From assembly GCA_009784115.1 (NCBI GenBank), contig WRCH01000012.1:1-36725 (forward strand): 36,725 nt of DNA, read 5' to 3'. Position numbers and translations under genes: made by a program. This DNA is from Chitinispirillia bacterium (GTDB taxonomy: Bacteria; Fibrobacterota; Chitinivibrionia; Chitinivibrionales; Chitinispirillaceae). The stretch's first letter is position 1, and every line of letters starts with the position of its first letter. Under the pieces are notes generated by a model. The model saw nothing but the letters and a program-made list of their open reading frames with translations. It searched no databases and was not told the DNA's origin. Of the stretch, positions 27,181 through 35,264 are shown one piece after another.

Positions 27181-27259
27181 TTAAGGCGGCAACTCCCGGC
27201 ACATCGACTGCACGAACCATCGTGAAGCCGCTGTACCGGGAGTTGCGGCCTTTAACTGC
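27181..27259. repeat. long palindromic element, family F2 copy b
   Basis: This is the reverse complement of copy a at 21631-21714 with scattered changes: it keeps GGTACAGCGGC, CACGATGGTTCGTGCAGTC and GATGTGCCGGG in the same order. One outer arm is shortened, ending at TTAA (27181). It lies between the ftsH stop (27271) and the archease start (27147), and on the minus strand is followed by a T-rich stretch, so it could serve as the ftsH terminator. Confidence 0.85.
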
Positions 27260-27270
27260 CGAAGTAATAT

Positions 27271-29217
27271 TCAATTCACACTCGGCATACCCGGCAGCGC
27301 AAGTATCTTATCCACATCCACATTTTCAAGCGTCTCATACTCCATAAGCGCCAATGCCAAATTGTCAAGTTTATCCCTGTTGGCGCTGAGCACAGACATC
27401 GCGCGTTCCTGCTGTTCGAGGATGATTCTTTGAACTTCCTCATCAATAAGGCGCGCGGTATGTTCACTGAAATCTTTGGGCTGTGTGATCTCTTTTCCCA
27501 AAAATGGGTGCTCTTCGCCTTGACTGAATGTAGCGGGACCGATTTTTTCACTCATACCCCATTGACAAACCATACGCCGCGCTATGGATGTAACCTGCTT
27601 TAAATCCTGAGCCGCGCCGCTTGTGAGTTCCTCAAAAACAAGCATCTCCGAAACTCGTCCTCCCAATGCTACCGAGATACGCGCTAATAGATAGGTGCGG
27701 TTAAAGTTATGGCGGTCATTATCGGGGATCTGCTCCGTTGCGCCAAGAGTGCGGCCGCGCGCTATTATTGTTACCTTTTGTAAGGGATCGGTTTGCGGAA
27801 GGAGCTTAGCCACAAGCGCATGACCCGCTTCATGGTAGGCGACGATTCTTTTCTCGCGTTCGTTAAGTTTGTCTTCGCGCTCCGCTCCGAGAAGGATTTT
27901 GTCACGCGCTTCATCAAAATCTTTACCGTCAACAATTTTTTTACCTTTTCTTCCGGCAAGAAGCGCCGCTTCATTAACAAGATTCCTCAATTCTGCACCG
28001 GAAAATCCCACCGTGAAAGAGGCTATCTTTTCCATATTTAAATCGGGAGAAATCGGCACGTTGGCGCAGTGAATTTTTAAAATGTCAAGACGCGCGAGCT
28101 TTTGCGGCAGGTCAAGAGTTATCTGTCTGTCAAAACGCCCGGGACGCGTAAGCGCCGGGTCAAGTACATCCGGACGGTTTGTCGCGGCAATAATAACAAC
28201 AGAATCATGCGGTTCAAAACCATCCATCTCGGTAAGAATCTGATTTAAAGTCTGCTCCCTCTCATCGTGGCTCCCGCCAAGACCGCTGCCCCGCACCCTG
28301 CCTATGGAATCAAGCTCATCTATAAATATGAGCGACGGCGCTTCCCGCTTTGCGGTCTCAAACATATCTCTCACGCGTGACGCTCCCACACCAACAAACA
28401 TCTCCACAAACTCAGAACCTGAGGTGCTGAAAAACGGCACTCCGGCTTCCCCTGCCGTTGAGCGGGCCAAAAGCGTTTTACCTGTTCCCGGAGGCCCCAT
28501 CAAAAGTACACCTTTGGGGATTGTGGCGCCGAGCGCGGCAAATTTACCGGGGTCTTTGAGATAGTCAACTATTTCTGAGAGATCTTTTTTTGCGTTTCCA
28601 AGCCCCGCGACATCCGAATAGCTGACATTTGACATCTCGCGGCGAAAGCGTTTCGCTTTTGACTTTCCAACACTGAAAATACTGCTGCCGGGAAATCCGC
28701 CGCCGCTGCCGCCCACCTGTTTTTGAAAACGGGAAGCCGCGTACATAAAATAACCGATAATAAGAAGCCACGGCACAAGAAGAATAAGCGAACTTAAAAA
28801 CCAGCTGCTCTCTGTTGACTGCGCCTTCACACTCACACCGGCGCTCTCCAAAAGTCCCATCAAATCGCTGTCGTCAAAATCAGGTTTTACAGTTGAGAAG
28901 TGCGAGTAACGCACGGTATCTCCGGCGTATTCCTCTTTGTAGTCATAACCTGTGATAAAACTGCCCTCAATATTATTGCCCTTAACAAGAACATTTGAAA
29001 CATTTCCCTCTCTCACCTGATTTTTAAACTCCGTATACGCAAGCGTTACCCTTTGAGGTTTGCCAAGAGAGCCAAAGACATACGAGAAAAGAACTGTTAA
29101 AATGAGAGCCCACAGAAAAATCCGCAGCATACCAAATTTACCGGCACTGCCGCCATTACCGCCGCTTTGCGTTTCTGACGGCTTCTGTGAACTCTTCTGT
29201 TCTATATCTGAGGACAT
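27271..29217 (-). CDS. ftsH: ATP-dependent zinc metalloprotease FtsH
   Basis: This is an inner-membrane AAA+ protease that degrades membrane and regulatory proteins. The 648-residue sequence has an N-terminal transmembrane helix (about 30-50), a periplasmic domain, a second helix (FLSSLILLVPWLLIIGYFMY, about 140-160), the AAA module with Walker A GPPGTGKT, Walker B FIDELDSIGR, HDEREQTLNQ and the SRH region (TNRPDVLDPALTRPGRFDR), and the protease domain with zinc motif HEAGH and a third ligand in LTSGAAQDL. The frame extends eight codons upstream to 29241, but MSSDIEQ at 29217 has AAAGGAT seven bases upstream and is chosen. It stands alone, with palindrome F2b after it. Confidence 0.96.
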   Translation of the reverse strand: MSSDIEQKSSQKPSETQSGGNGGSAGKFGMLRIFLWALILTVLFSYVFGSLGKPQRVTLAYTEFKNQVREGNVSNVLVKGNNIEGSFITGYDYKEEYAGDTVRYSHFSTVKPDFDDSDLMGLLESAGVSVKAQSTESSWFLSSLILLVPWLLIIGYFMYAASRFQKQVGGSGGGFPGSSIFSVGKSKAKRFRREMSNVSYSDVAGLGNAKKDLSEIVDYLKDPGKFAALGATIPKGVLLMGPPGTGKTLLARSTAGEAGVPFFSTSGSEFVEMFVGVGASRVRDMFETAKREAPSLIFIDELDSIGRVRGSGLGGSHDEREQTLNQILTEMDGFEPHDSVVIIAATNRPDVLDPALTRPGRFDRQITLDLPQKLARLDILKIHCANVPISPDLNMEKIASFTVGFSGAELRNLVNEAALLAGRKGKKIVDGKDFDEARDKILLGAEREDKLNEREKRIVAYHEAGHALVAKLLPQTDPLQKVTIIARGRTLGATEQIPDNDRHNFNRTYLLARISVALGGRVSEMLVFEELTSGAAQDLKQVTSIARRMVCQWGMSEKIGPATFSQGEEHPFLGKEITQPKDFSEHTARLIDEEVQRIILEQQERAMSVLSANRDKLDNLALALMEYETLENVDVDKILALPGMPSVN

Positions 29218-29241
29218 TTTGCTATCCTTTACATTTATCAT

Positions 29242-29418
29242 TTATCATTATGATATACTCTTTGACGAGCTCCTTAGAGTCTCCTCATAAGTGTTGAAAG
29301 CAAAATCTGCTCCTGTTTAAAAATAAAGGGGGATCCCGTTGGATGAAATCAAAAAGAAACTTGGAATTTGAAAGCGGTATATCTATGGAGCGGAGTTCTG
29401 AATGGTGCGGCTTTTTTA
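29242..29418 (+). ncRNA. candidate plus-strand small RNA upstream of ftsH
   Basis: This segment holds no convincing coding gene but ends in an excellent intrinsic terminator. It includes an internal GGGGGATCCC and purine-rich stretches. I could not match it to 6S, SRP RNA, tmRNA or a riboswitch by eye. The 5' end is unknown; the call rests on the terminator and its orientation only. Confidence 0.3.
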
Positions 29419-29452
29419 AGCCCTGTAAATCAACATATTACAGGGCTTTTTT
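29419..29452 (+). terminator. strong rho-independent terminator with no known upstream gene
   Basis: AAGCCCTGTAA and TTACAGGGCTT form an 11-bp stem around a short AT loop, followed by TTTTTT on the plus strand. The flanking coding genes (ftsH, rubredoxin) are on the minus strand, and on that strand no T-run follows. The terminator therefore implies a plus-strand transcript from about 29242 onward, divergent from ftsH, perhaps a small RNA. The only plus-strand frame there (ATG 29343, 37 codons) runs through the terminator stem itself. Confidence 0.75.
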
Positions 29453-29477
29453 ATGAGATAACGAGTTTTAACTCCCA

Positions 29478-29630
29478 TTATTCACCGGAAAACGCATCCT
29501 TGCCCATTCCGCACAGAGGACATAGAAAATCCTCGGGAACATCGGCCCATTTTGTTCCGGGAGCAATTCCGTTATCCGGATCTCCAGCGGTTTCGTCGTA
29601 CTCATACCCGCATACGCAAACATACTTCAT
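29478..29630 (-). CDS. rubredoxin
   Basis: The 50-residue protein is a small one-iron electron carrier, read directly from the sequence: [20 protein letters not shown], a middle [17 protein letters not shown], and an LCGMGKDAF end. It carries the two iron-binding pairs CxCG (residues 5 and 7; the usual spacing is CxxCG) and CPLCG. AAGGAGG lies eight bases before the ATG. It sits 87 bases downstream of the flavodiiron protein on the same strand and probably donates electrons to it. The first cysteine pair is one residue tighter than the canonical motif, which is odd but seen in some rubredoxin-like proteins. Confidence 0.88.
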   Translation of the reverse strand: MKYVCVCGYEYDETAGDPDNGIAPGTKWADVPEDFLCPLCGMGKDAFSGE

Positions 29631-29668
29631 ACTTTAACCTCCTTTTAATAGTGTTGAGTGCGGAGAGT

Positions 29669-29711
29669 TGAGAGTGAAGTTTTTTGGCGTTAATTCCGCA
29701 CTTCACTCTCA
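29669..29711. repeat. inverted repeat between flavodiiron and rubredoxin genes
   Basis: TGAGAGTGAAGT (29669-29680) and ACTTCACTCTCA (29700-29711) form a perfect 12-bp stem with a T-rich loop. It may limit read-through or separate the two mRNAs; there is no T-run on the minus strand. Confidence 0.6.
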
Positions 29712-29716
29712 GCGCT

Positions 29717-31552
29717 TCACGCTATCTGTTGAAAATCCTGTACTCCATGCTTGCACAGCGGACAGATGAAATCCTGCGGCAAGTTATCACCCTCATATAC
29801 ATATCCGCATATTTTGCACACAAACCCTTTTTTATCCGCCTTTGGGGCTTGGGGTTTGGGTTTAACATTGTTGAGATAGTATTGATATGTCATGCTTGAC
29901 TTGCCGGACAGTACAGCCGTTTCGGTAACTCCTGCTATAAACATGGTGTGAGTTCCGTAATCATGAGAACTGATTACCTTTGCGGAAATTACCGCGTTTG
30001 CATGATCGTGAATATACCGAATGCCGTTTGCCGCGCACATGCCGTAAGCGGCGTCGGCAAATTTATCCGTATCCTTACCGCTTTTGAAACCAAATCGTTC
30101 GAAAACAGCGAAAGGCGCGCTTTCAGACAGTACGGAGATGTTAAATTCTCCTGTTTTCGCTATGATATCATGTGTAAAGTTACTTTTATTCACGGTTACA
30201 CAAATTTTTACAGGCATTGCGGTTATCTGCATGGCGGTATTGATAACGCAGCCGTTGTTTTTATCACCATCTTTCGCTGTCAAAATAAACAAGCCGTAAG
30301 GCAGTTTAAACATGGCGTTTGAGTTTGCGTTTGAATTTACCGGAGTGTCAGATTTTTTTATACCCGAGGCGATTATCTCCGCAAGTTTATTTATCTCTTC
30401 AAGCTGAGAATGTTTGAGGCTTGACTTTACGGTAATTTTTTCTCCGAGGATATTTATATTTTTACATTTGCTTAATTTCTCGGCGATAAGATTACCGCTT
30501 GCAGGAGCCCATGATCCGTTTTCGATTATGGCAACTGAGCGGTTTTGAATGTTGTGAGCTGTAAGATCATGAAGCAATGCTTCCATCGCCACAAAAATCC
30601 CCGCGTTATACGTAGTAGAAGCGAATACAAGATGGCTCCATTTGAATGCCGCCGATACAATCTCCGAAGCAGGGGTAACAGAAACGTCAAACATCTCCGT
30701 TTTGACGCCTGCATCACGCAAACAGGAGGCGAGTATCTCAGCCGCGATCTCCGTATTGCCGTAAACCGAGGCATAAGCGATCATAACGCCCTCCTCTTCC
30801 GGTTTATACGAACTCCACAAATCATACTTTGAGACAATCTTGCCTATATCTTTACGCCAAACAAATCCGTGAAGCGGACAGACCATGTTTATCTCTAAAG
30901 TTTGCGCTTTGTTAAGGAGTGACTGAACCTGAGCGCCGTATTTACCAACGATATTTGCATAATAACGCCTCGCTTCATCCATATAGTCCCGGTCGAAATC
31001 AACTTCATCCGCAAACAGTGTTCCGTTGAGCGCTCCAAAACAGCCGAACGCATCCGCCGAAAACAAAATTTTGTCCGCGGAATCATAAGTAACCATAACC
31101 TCAGGCCAGTGAACCATAGGCGCGCTGACAAAATGAAGCGTATGTTTTCCTGTACTCAGCGTATCTTTCTCTTTGACAATATGAGCGCGCGAATCAATAT
31201 TAAGATCATAAAAATTTTTTATCATATCAGCCGTTTGACGGGTGCAAACGACTTTCATATCGGGGTACATATTTAATATTGCGGAAATTGAGGCCGAATG
31301 ATCGGGTTCCATGTGCTGCACAATGAGATAATCAAGCTTTCCGCCGTCTAAAACCTTCTTAACATTCTCAACAAATCTCTGAGTTACCGCTTTATCTACA
31401 GTGTCAAACAGTACATTTTTCTCGTCACGCAAAAGATATGAATTGTAAGAGACACCGTAAGGAACAGAATAAACCCCCTCAAACATCGCAAGACGCCTGT
31501 CATTTGCTCCAACCCATGTTAAATCATCTGTAATTTTTTTGATACAGTACAT
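29717..31552 (-). CDS. four-domain flavodiiron protein (O2/NO reductase)
   Basis: The 611-residue fusion has, in order: a metallo-beta-lactamase-like diiron domain with ligands His80, Glu82, Asp84, His85, His148, Asp167 and His228 (HMEPDHS, PMVHWPE, SADAFG, PLHGF); a flavodoxin domain with FMN loop ASVYGNTE (about 261-268); a flavin-reductase/FMN-binding domain (about 410-560, from FKLPYGLFILTA); and a C-terminal rubredoxin-like domain (VCKICGYVYEG and ICPLCKHG). It reduces O2 to water and/or NO to N2O in the cytoplasm; the fused reductase could supply electrons from NAD(P)H. All metal ligands are intact. GGAGGAATA precedes the ATG. It follows DUF2905 by 34 bases and is followed by the rubredoxin gene. 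This combination suits an anaerobe exposed to oxygen traces. Confidence 0.93.
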   Translation of the reverse strand: MYCIKKITDDLTWVGANDRRLAMFEGVYSVPYGVSYNSYLLRDEKNVLFDTVDKAVTQRFVENVKKVLDGGKLDYLIVQHMEPDHSASISAILNMYPDMKVVCTRQTADMIKNFYDLNIDSRAHIVKEKDTLSTGKHTLHFVSAPMVHWPEVMVTYDSADKILFSADAFGCFGALNGTLFADEVDFDRDYMDEARRYYANIVGKYGAQVQSLLNKAQTLEINMVCPLHGFVWRKDIGKIVSKYDLWSSYKPEEEGVMIAYASVYGNTEIAAEILASCLRDAGVKTEMFDVSVTPASEIVSAAFKWSHLVFASTTYNAGIFVAMEALLHDLTAHNIQNRSVAIIENGSWAPASGNLIAEKLSKCKNINILGEKITVKSSLKHSQLEEINKLAEIIASGIKKSDTPVNSNANSNAMFKLPYGLFILTAKDGDKNNGCVINTAMQITAMPVKICVTVNKSNFTHDIIAKTGEFNISVLSESAPFAVFERFGFKSGKDTDKFADAAYGMCAANGIRYIHDHANAVISAKVISSHDYGTHTMFIAGVTETAVLSGKSSMTYQYYLNNVKPKPQAPKADKKGFVCKICGYVYEGDNLPQDFICPLCKHGVQDFQQIA

Positions 31553-31586
31553 TATTCCTCCCGGTCAAGTTATTGAGGCGCCGCCC

Positions 31587-31805
31587 CTATTTACGCGCGA
31601 AAAAATTAAAGACAATCGTCAGTACTACGCTGACCAGTATAGAAGTAGCTATGGGAATATGAATTTTAAAGCGTCCGGAACCGAATTGCAGATCACCCGG
31701 CAGTTTTCCCAAAGGTATTTTGTCAGATAATAAAAATAAAAAACCAACTACGACTATAACTGTACCGGCTATTATCAAAAATCTGCCGGAATCAACCCAA
31801 TTCAT
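31587..31805 (-). CDS. DUF2905 small membrane protein
   Basis: The 72-residue protein has two transmembrane helices (about 8-26 and 50-68) joined by the family's conserved loop KIPLGKLPGDLQFGSGRFKI. Function is unknown; the family is widespread and often lies near ruv genes. GAGAGGATTAAAT precedes the ATG. It lies 28 bases after ruvB and 34 before the flavodiiron gene on the same strand. Confidence 0.88.
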   Translation of the reverse strand: MNWVDSGRFLIIAGTVIVVVGFLFLLSDKIPLGKLPGDLQFGSGRFKIHIPIATSILVSVVLTIVFNFFARK

Positions 31806-31833
31806 ATTTAATCCTCTCAGCTATATGAGCTTG

Positions 31834-32883
31834 TCAATCCTCATTATTAAAAAGATCCGACTGCTCAGCATGACGCCTCGGTATCGGCTTATTGAAATAT
31901 TTATACGTTTTTGTTGTTACTTCCCTGCCCCTTGGGGTACGCTTTAAAAAACCTGATTGAATTAAAAACGGTTCATAGACCTCCTCAATCGTATCAGGCT
32001 CCTCCCCCACAACCACGGCTACGGTATTTAACCCGACAGGGCCGCCGTTATAATGCTCTATTATTGAAAGTAAAATATTCCTGTCCATTTCGTCAAGACC
32101 ATTTGCATCCACCCCAAGAAGCGAAAGCGTCTTGTTTACAATGTCAATTGTTATAGAACCGTCACCCCTCACCTGCGCTACATCACGGCAGCGTCTAAGG
32201 AGCCTGTTAGCGATACGCGGAGTTCCGCGCGCTCTTTTGCCAAGTTCAAGGGCGGCCTTGTTATCACAATCAACCCCAAGTATGGAGGCGGATCTTAATA
32301 TAACAAGTTTTAACTCTTCGGGAGTATAATATATAAGGCGGCACACATAACCAAAGCGCGCGTGCATGGGTGATGTGAGCATACCGGCTCTTGTAGTAGC
32401 GCCTACTAGGGTAAACGGTTTCAAATTAAGCTGAATGGAACGGGCGGCAGGGCCGTCGCCTATCGTTATGTCAAAAACAAAATCCTCCATCGCTGGATAC
32501 AAAGACTCCTCAACGATTCTATTGAGCCTGTGTATTTCGTCAATAAAAAGAATTTCCCGTTCGCCAAGATTTGTAAGGTTGCCCGCAAGGTCGCCTTTTT
32601 TTTCGAGGACTGGGCCGGATGTTATCTGTATCCCTACCCCTAATTCATTCGCGAGAATTCGCGACAGCGTAGTTTTACCAAGCCCCGGCGGGCCGCAAAA
32701 GAGTACGTGGTCAAGCGCTTCGCCCCGTTTTTTAGCGGCTTCCACAAAAATCTTCAAATTCTCTTTAATAGCTTCCTGACCAATAAAATCGGAAAAACGC
32801 TCCGGGCGGAGCGCGTTATCGAAATGCTCTTCGTCGGAGCCGAAATTTTCACCGGAAACTATTCTGTTTTCATCGTCGTTCAT
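31834..32883 (-). CDS. ruvB: Holliday junction branch-migration helicase RuvB
   Basis: RuvB is the AAA+ motor that drives junction migration with RuvA. The 349-residue protein has [12 protein letters not shown], Walker [10 protein letters not shown], Walker [10 protein letters not shown], the sensor/arginine region ([19 protein letters not shown], then [15 protein letters not shown]) and the C-terminal winged-helix with GGPVGLNT and [15 protein letters not shown]. The ribosome site is weak (AGGATC about 13 bases upstream). It is separated from ruvA by 201 bases holding octamer repeats and palindrome R1b, unusual for genes normally almost touching. Confidence 0.96.
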   Translation of the reverse strand: MNDDENRIVSGENFGSDEEHFDNALRPERFSDFIGQEAIKENLKIFVEAAKKRGEALDHVLFCGPPGLGKTTLSRILANELGVGIQITSGPVLEKKGDLAGNLTNLGEREILFIDEIHRLNRIVEESLYPAMEDFVFDITIGDGPAARSIQLNLKPFTLVGATTRAGMLTSPMHARFGYVCRLIYYTPEELKLVILRSASILGVDCDNKAALELGKRARGTPRIANRLLRRCRDVAQVRGDGSITIDIVNKTLSLLGVDANGLDEMDRNILLSIIEHYNGGPVGLNTVAVVVGEEPDTIEEVYEPFLIQSGFLKRTPRGREVTTKTYKYFNKPIPRRHAEQSDLFNNED

Positions 32884-32932
32884 TTTTATTATTTATTGAT
32901 CCTGCATTTTTATGACAAACATTTGTGCCGTC

Positions 32933-32988
32933 CGTTAATCCGTTAATCCGTTAATCCGTTCATCCGTTCATCCGTTAATCCGTTAATC
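32933..32988. repeat. seven tandem copies of an octamer (CGTTAATC/CGTTCATC)
   Basis: Seven head-to-tail 8-base units: three CGTTAATC, two CGTTCATC, two CGTTAATC. They sit 50 bases upstream of the ruvB start on the minus strand. Tandem octamers can change copy number by slipped-strand mispairing, altering promoter spacing or mRNA structure. Confidence 0.9.
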
Positions 32989-33019
32989 TATACATAATTC
33001 GCGTCATCGTTCCCATAAT

Positions 33020-33069
33020 CCCCGGGTTAAAACCCGGGGCTACAATCTTGCACCCCTAAAGGGGTGCGG
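33020..33069. repeat. dispersed palindromic repeat, family R1 copy b
   Basis: CCCCGGG-TTAAAA-CCCGGGG, CTACAATCTT, then GCACCCC-TAAA-GGGGTGC; one difference from copy a (4963-5014). It begins 15 bases beyond the ruvA stop. Confidence 0.85.
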
Positions 33070-33084
33070 AGAAGGCCGGGGATA

Positions 33085-33696
33085 TTATATCACCTGTAAT
33101 GCCATTCTTATCCATTCTTCAATAGGAGCGTCGTCTCCTATTTCCTGTTCTACCCTTGTTACTGCTTTAAGAACCTGTTTATCGTTGTAGCCGAGCGACA
33201 TCATTGCCGCGAACGCTTCATCTCTGCGGCTGTTTATTTTACCGCCCGAACGCTTAATTGCCGATACGGAAACAGGCGCTGATGACGAGGCGTACATGCC
33301 AAGTTTTCCCTTAAGCTCTACAACAAGCCTTTGCGCCGTTTTTAATCCTATCCCCGGGATTTTTTCTAATCTTGCGGAGTCTGCTGAGTTTACACTCGCT
33401 ACTAAATTTTCTATTGACACCGCGGACAAAATACCTAAGGCGATCTTTGGCCCTATTTTACTTATGGCAATAAGATGCAGGAAGATCTCCCGCTCAGTTT
33501 TTGAAGCGAATCCGTAAAGTTTTACCGCGTCTTCACGCACGTAATAGTGGATAAATACTTTTACTTCCTTACCGGGCTCAGGGAGTTTCTCATAAGTTGA
33601 GAGAGGAATTGATACCGAATACCCCACACCGTTTGCCTCAACTGCAATATGCTCTATCTCTTTATCTGCAAGTATACCGCGAATATAATCTATCAA
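33085..33696 (-). CDS. ruvA: Holliday junction DNA-binding protein RuvA
   Basis: RuvA forms the tetramer that holds four-way junctions for RuvB. The 203-residue protein has the N-terminal OB fold (MIDYIRGILADKE), the two helix-hairpin-helix motifs (LIAISKIGPKIALGIL and KIPGIGLKTAQRLVVELK), and the C-terminal RuvB-contact helix region (AFAAMMSLGYNDKQVLKAV). The start is a TTG at 33696 with AAAGGG ten bases upstream; the ATG nearby is out of frame. Confidence 0.95.
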   Translation of the reverse strand: MIDYIRGILADKEIEHIAVEANGVGYSVSIPLSTYEKLPEPGKEVKVFIHYYVREDAVKLYGFASKTEREIFLHLIAISKIGPKIALGILSAVSIENLVASVNSADSARLEKIPGIGLKTAQRLVVELKGKLGMYASSSAPVSVSAIKRSGGKINSRRDEAFAAMMSLGYNDKQVLKAVTRVEQEIGDDAPIEEWIRMALQVI

Positions 33697-33731
33697 TTGC
33701 CATTAACCCTTTTTTAGTTAGTTTTCAACGC

Positions 33732-33764
33732 GGGCGGCCGCACCTCCGAAGGAAGAGGCCGCCC
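33732..33764. repeat. GC-rich hairpin between ruvC and ruvA
   Basis: GGGCGGCC (33732-33739) and GGCCGCCC (33757-33764) pair; the following CTTAC matches the repeat at 6713-6737. It occupies the 89-base ruvC-ruvA gap. Confidence 0.7.
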
Positions 33765-33785
33765 TTACAAATGTTACGCTTTTGT

Positions 33786-34340
33786 TCAACTTGCAGAGAC
33801 AGGGGCTGCTTTCGGAGGTGCCCCCGCCTGCTTTTTAGATAAACCCTTTACTGATGATAACAACGCGCCGCGTCCCATATTGTAAAAATCACACATCGCT
33901 ACAGCAAGCGCGTCATAAGCGTCCTGACGCATTTTTTCAGCTTTAGGATTTAAAATCATCTTCACCATATATTCGACTTGCTCTTTTTCGGCATTGCCGT
34001 TACCGGTTACCGATTTTTTAATTTCACGCGGAGTGTACTCGCTTACGATACACCCTGCCTGCGCAGCGGCAAGCATCGCGACTCCGCGGGCGTGGCCCAG
34101 TACAAGAGTTGTGTGAACGTTCTTGCCGTAGAACGCCTCCTCTATGCAAACCCTCTGCGGCGCATGCTCGCTAATTTTGGCGCAGATCCCCTCATAAATG
34201 CGAAGCAGCCGGTCGCTCAAAGCCATAGAACTGTCGGAAACAATCACCCCCGAATCAATCCACGATACGGCATTATTAACTACTCTTATGACGCCATAGC
34301 CTGTTACCGCTGTTCCGGGGTCGATTCCGAGAATGATCAT
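33786..34340 (-). CDS. ruvC: crossover junction endonuclease RuvC
   Basis: RuvC cuts Holliday junctions bound by RuvAB. The 184-residue protein has the RNase-H-like active site acids: Asp in LGIDPGTAVTGYG, Glu in CIEEAFYGKN and the late Asp pair in RQDAYDALAVA, all present. A 15-residue basic/Ala-Pro tail is longer than average. CGGAGAAT precedes the ATG. It lies downstream of yebC, the classical yebC-ruvC-ruvA-ruvB order, but with an R1-type repeat in the gap. Confidence 0.95.
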   Translation of the reverse strand: MIILGIDPGTAVTGYGVIRVVNNAVSWIDSGVIVSDSSMALSDRLLRIYEGICAKISEHAPQRVCIEEAFYGKNVHTTLVLGHARGVAMLAAAQAGCIVSEYTPREIKKSVTGNGNAEKEQVEYMVKMILNPKAEKMRQDAYDALAVAMCDFYNMGRGALLSSVKGLSKKQAGAPPKAAPVSAS

Positions 34341-34426
34341 TTTTTATTGATTCTCCGATTGAATATTGCGCATTCGCACGCCATCAATCCCAATCCATAC
34401 GCCATACGTATTATCCATCGCTCCGC

Positions 34427-34476
34427 CCCAGGGGTTGAAACCCCTGGCTACCATCTGCCGTCCCTAAAGGGACGAG
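34427..34476. repeat. dispersed palindromic repeat, family R1 copy c (diverged)
   Basis: CCAGGGG-TTGA-AACCCCTGG followed by CTACCATCT and CGTCCCT-AAA-GGGACG. It has the same two-hairpin plan and linker as copies a and b, but both stems have changed with compensating bases, which suggests the paired structure is what is kept. Confidence 0.75.
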
Positions 34477-34517
34477 GAAAACATCAATGACATCTTCAGC
34501 AACGCCACACATTCGTT

Positions 34518-35264
34518 TTATCCCAGTTTACTGAGTTCTTCATCACTCAAATCAAAACCGGCGTATACGTGCTGCGTATCATCAAGATCATCAAGCCCGT
34601 CAACCATTTTCATAATTTTTGCAGCGTTTTCACCTTCAACTTTTACCGGATTGTCAACTACTTTTGTTATTTCGGCGGAAGCGGGTTCAATCTTCGCGTT
34701 TACAAGCGCTTCGCGTACCGCGTCAAAAGTATCTACTGTCGTGCTGATCACATACTCATCACCCTCAAGAACCATATCATCCGCGCCGGCCTCTAAAACA
34801 AGCTCCATGAGCGCGTCTTCTGCCATTGCCTCTTTAGCAACCGTGATTATCCCCCTGGCCTTGAACATCCACGCGACGGAATTGGTCTGTCCTAAATTAC
34901 CGCCGTATTTTGTGAGCAGGTGGCGGACTTCGCCCACGATGCGGTTTCTGTTGTCGCTGACGGTTTCAATAAGAACCGCGACGCCGCCCGGCCCATAACC
35001 CTCAAAAGTGATCTCCTCGTAATTTACCCCCTCAAGCTGACCTGTGCCTTTCTGAATGGCATTGTCGATATTCTTGCCGGGCATGTTAGCGCCCCGCGCG
35101 GCGCTAACCGCAGTACGTAAACGCGGATTAGAGGCGGCCTCTCCCCCGCCCATCCGCGCGGCAATAGTTATTTCGCGGATCAGCCTGTTAAAAAGTTTGC
35201 CTCTTGCTGCGTCAGCCTTGCCCTTGGCCCTTTTAATTGTGGCCCATTTGGAATGTCCAGACAT
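34518..35264 (-). CDS. yebC: YebC/PmpR-family regulator (TACO1-like)
   Basis: The 248-residue protein is a full-length YebC family member: MSGHSKWATIKRAKGKADAA at the start, LIREITIAARMGGG, AARGANMPGKNIDNAIQKG, FEGYGPGGVAVLIE and GNLGQTNSVAWMF. The family has been described both as DNA-binding regulators and as factors that relieve ribosome stalling, so the exact role is open. CGAGGTACTT precedes the ATG. It is the first gene of the yebC-ruvCAB series. Confidence 0.95.
   Translation of the reverse strand: MSGHSKWATIKRAKGKADAARGKLFNRLIREITIAARMGGGEAASNPRLRTAVSAARGANMPGKNIDNAIQKGTGQLEGVNYEEITFEGYGPGGVAVLIETVSDNRNRIVGEVRHLLTKYGGNLGQTNSVAWMFKARGIITVAKEAMAEDALMELVLEAGADDMVLEGDEYVISTTVDTFDAVREALVNAKIEPASAEITKVVDNPVKVEGENAAKIMKMVDGLDDLDDTQHVYAGFDLSDEELSKLG

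Noticed and set aside
29343-29456. 37-codon plus-strand frame after a G-rich stretch
   Set aside because: Its second half is simply the terminator stem translated; not a credible peptide.
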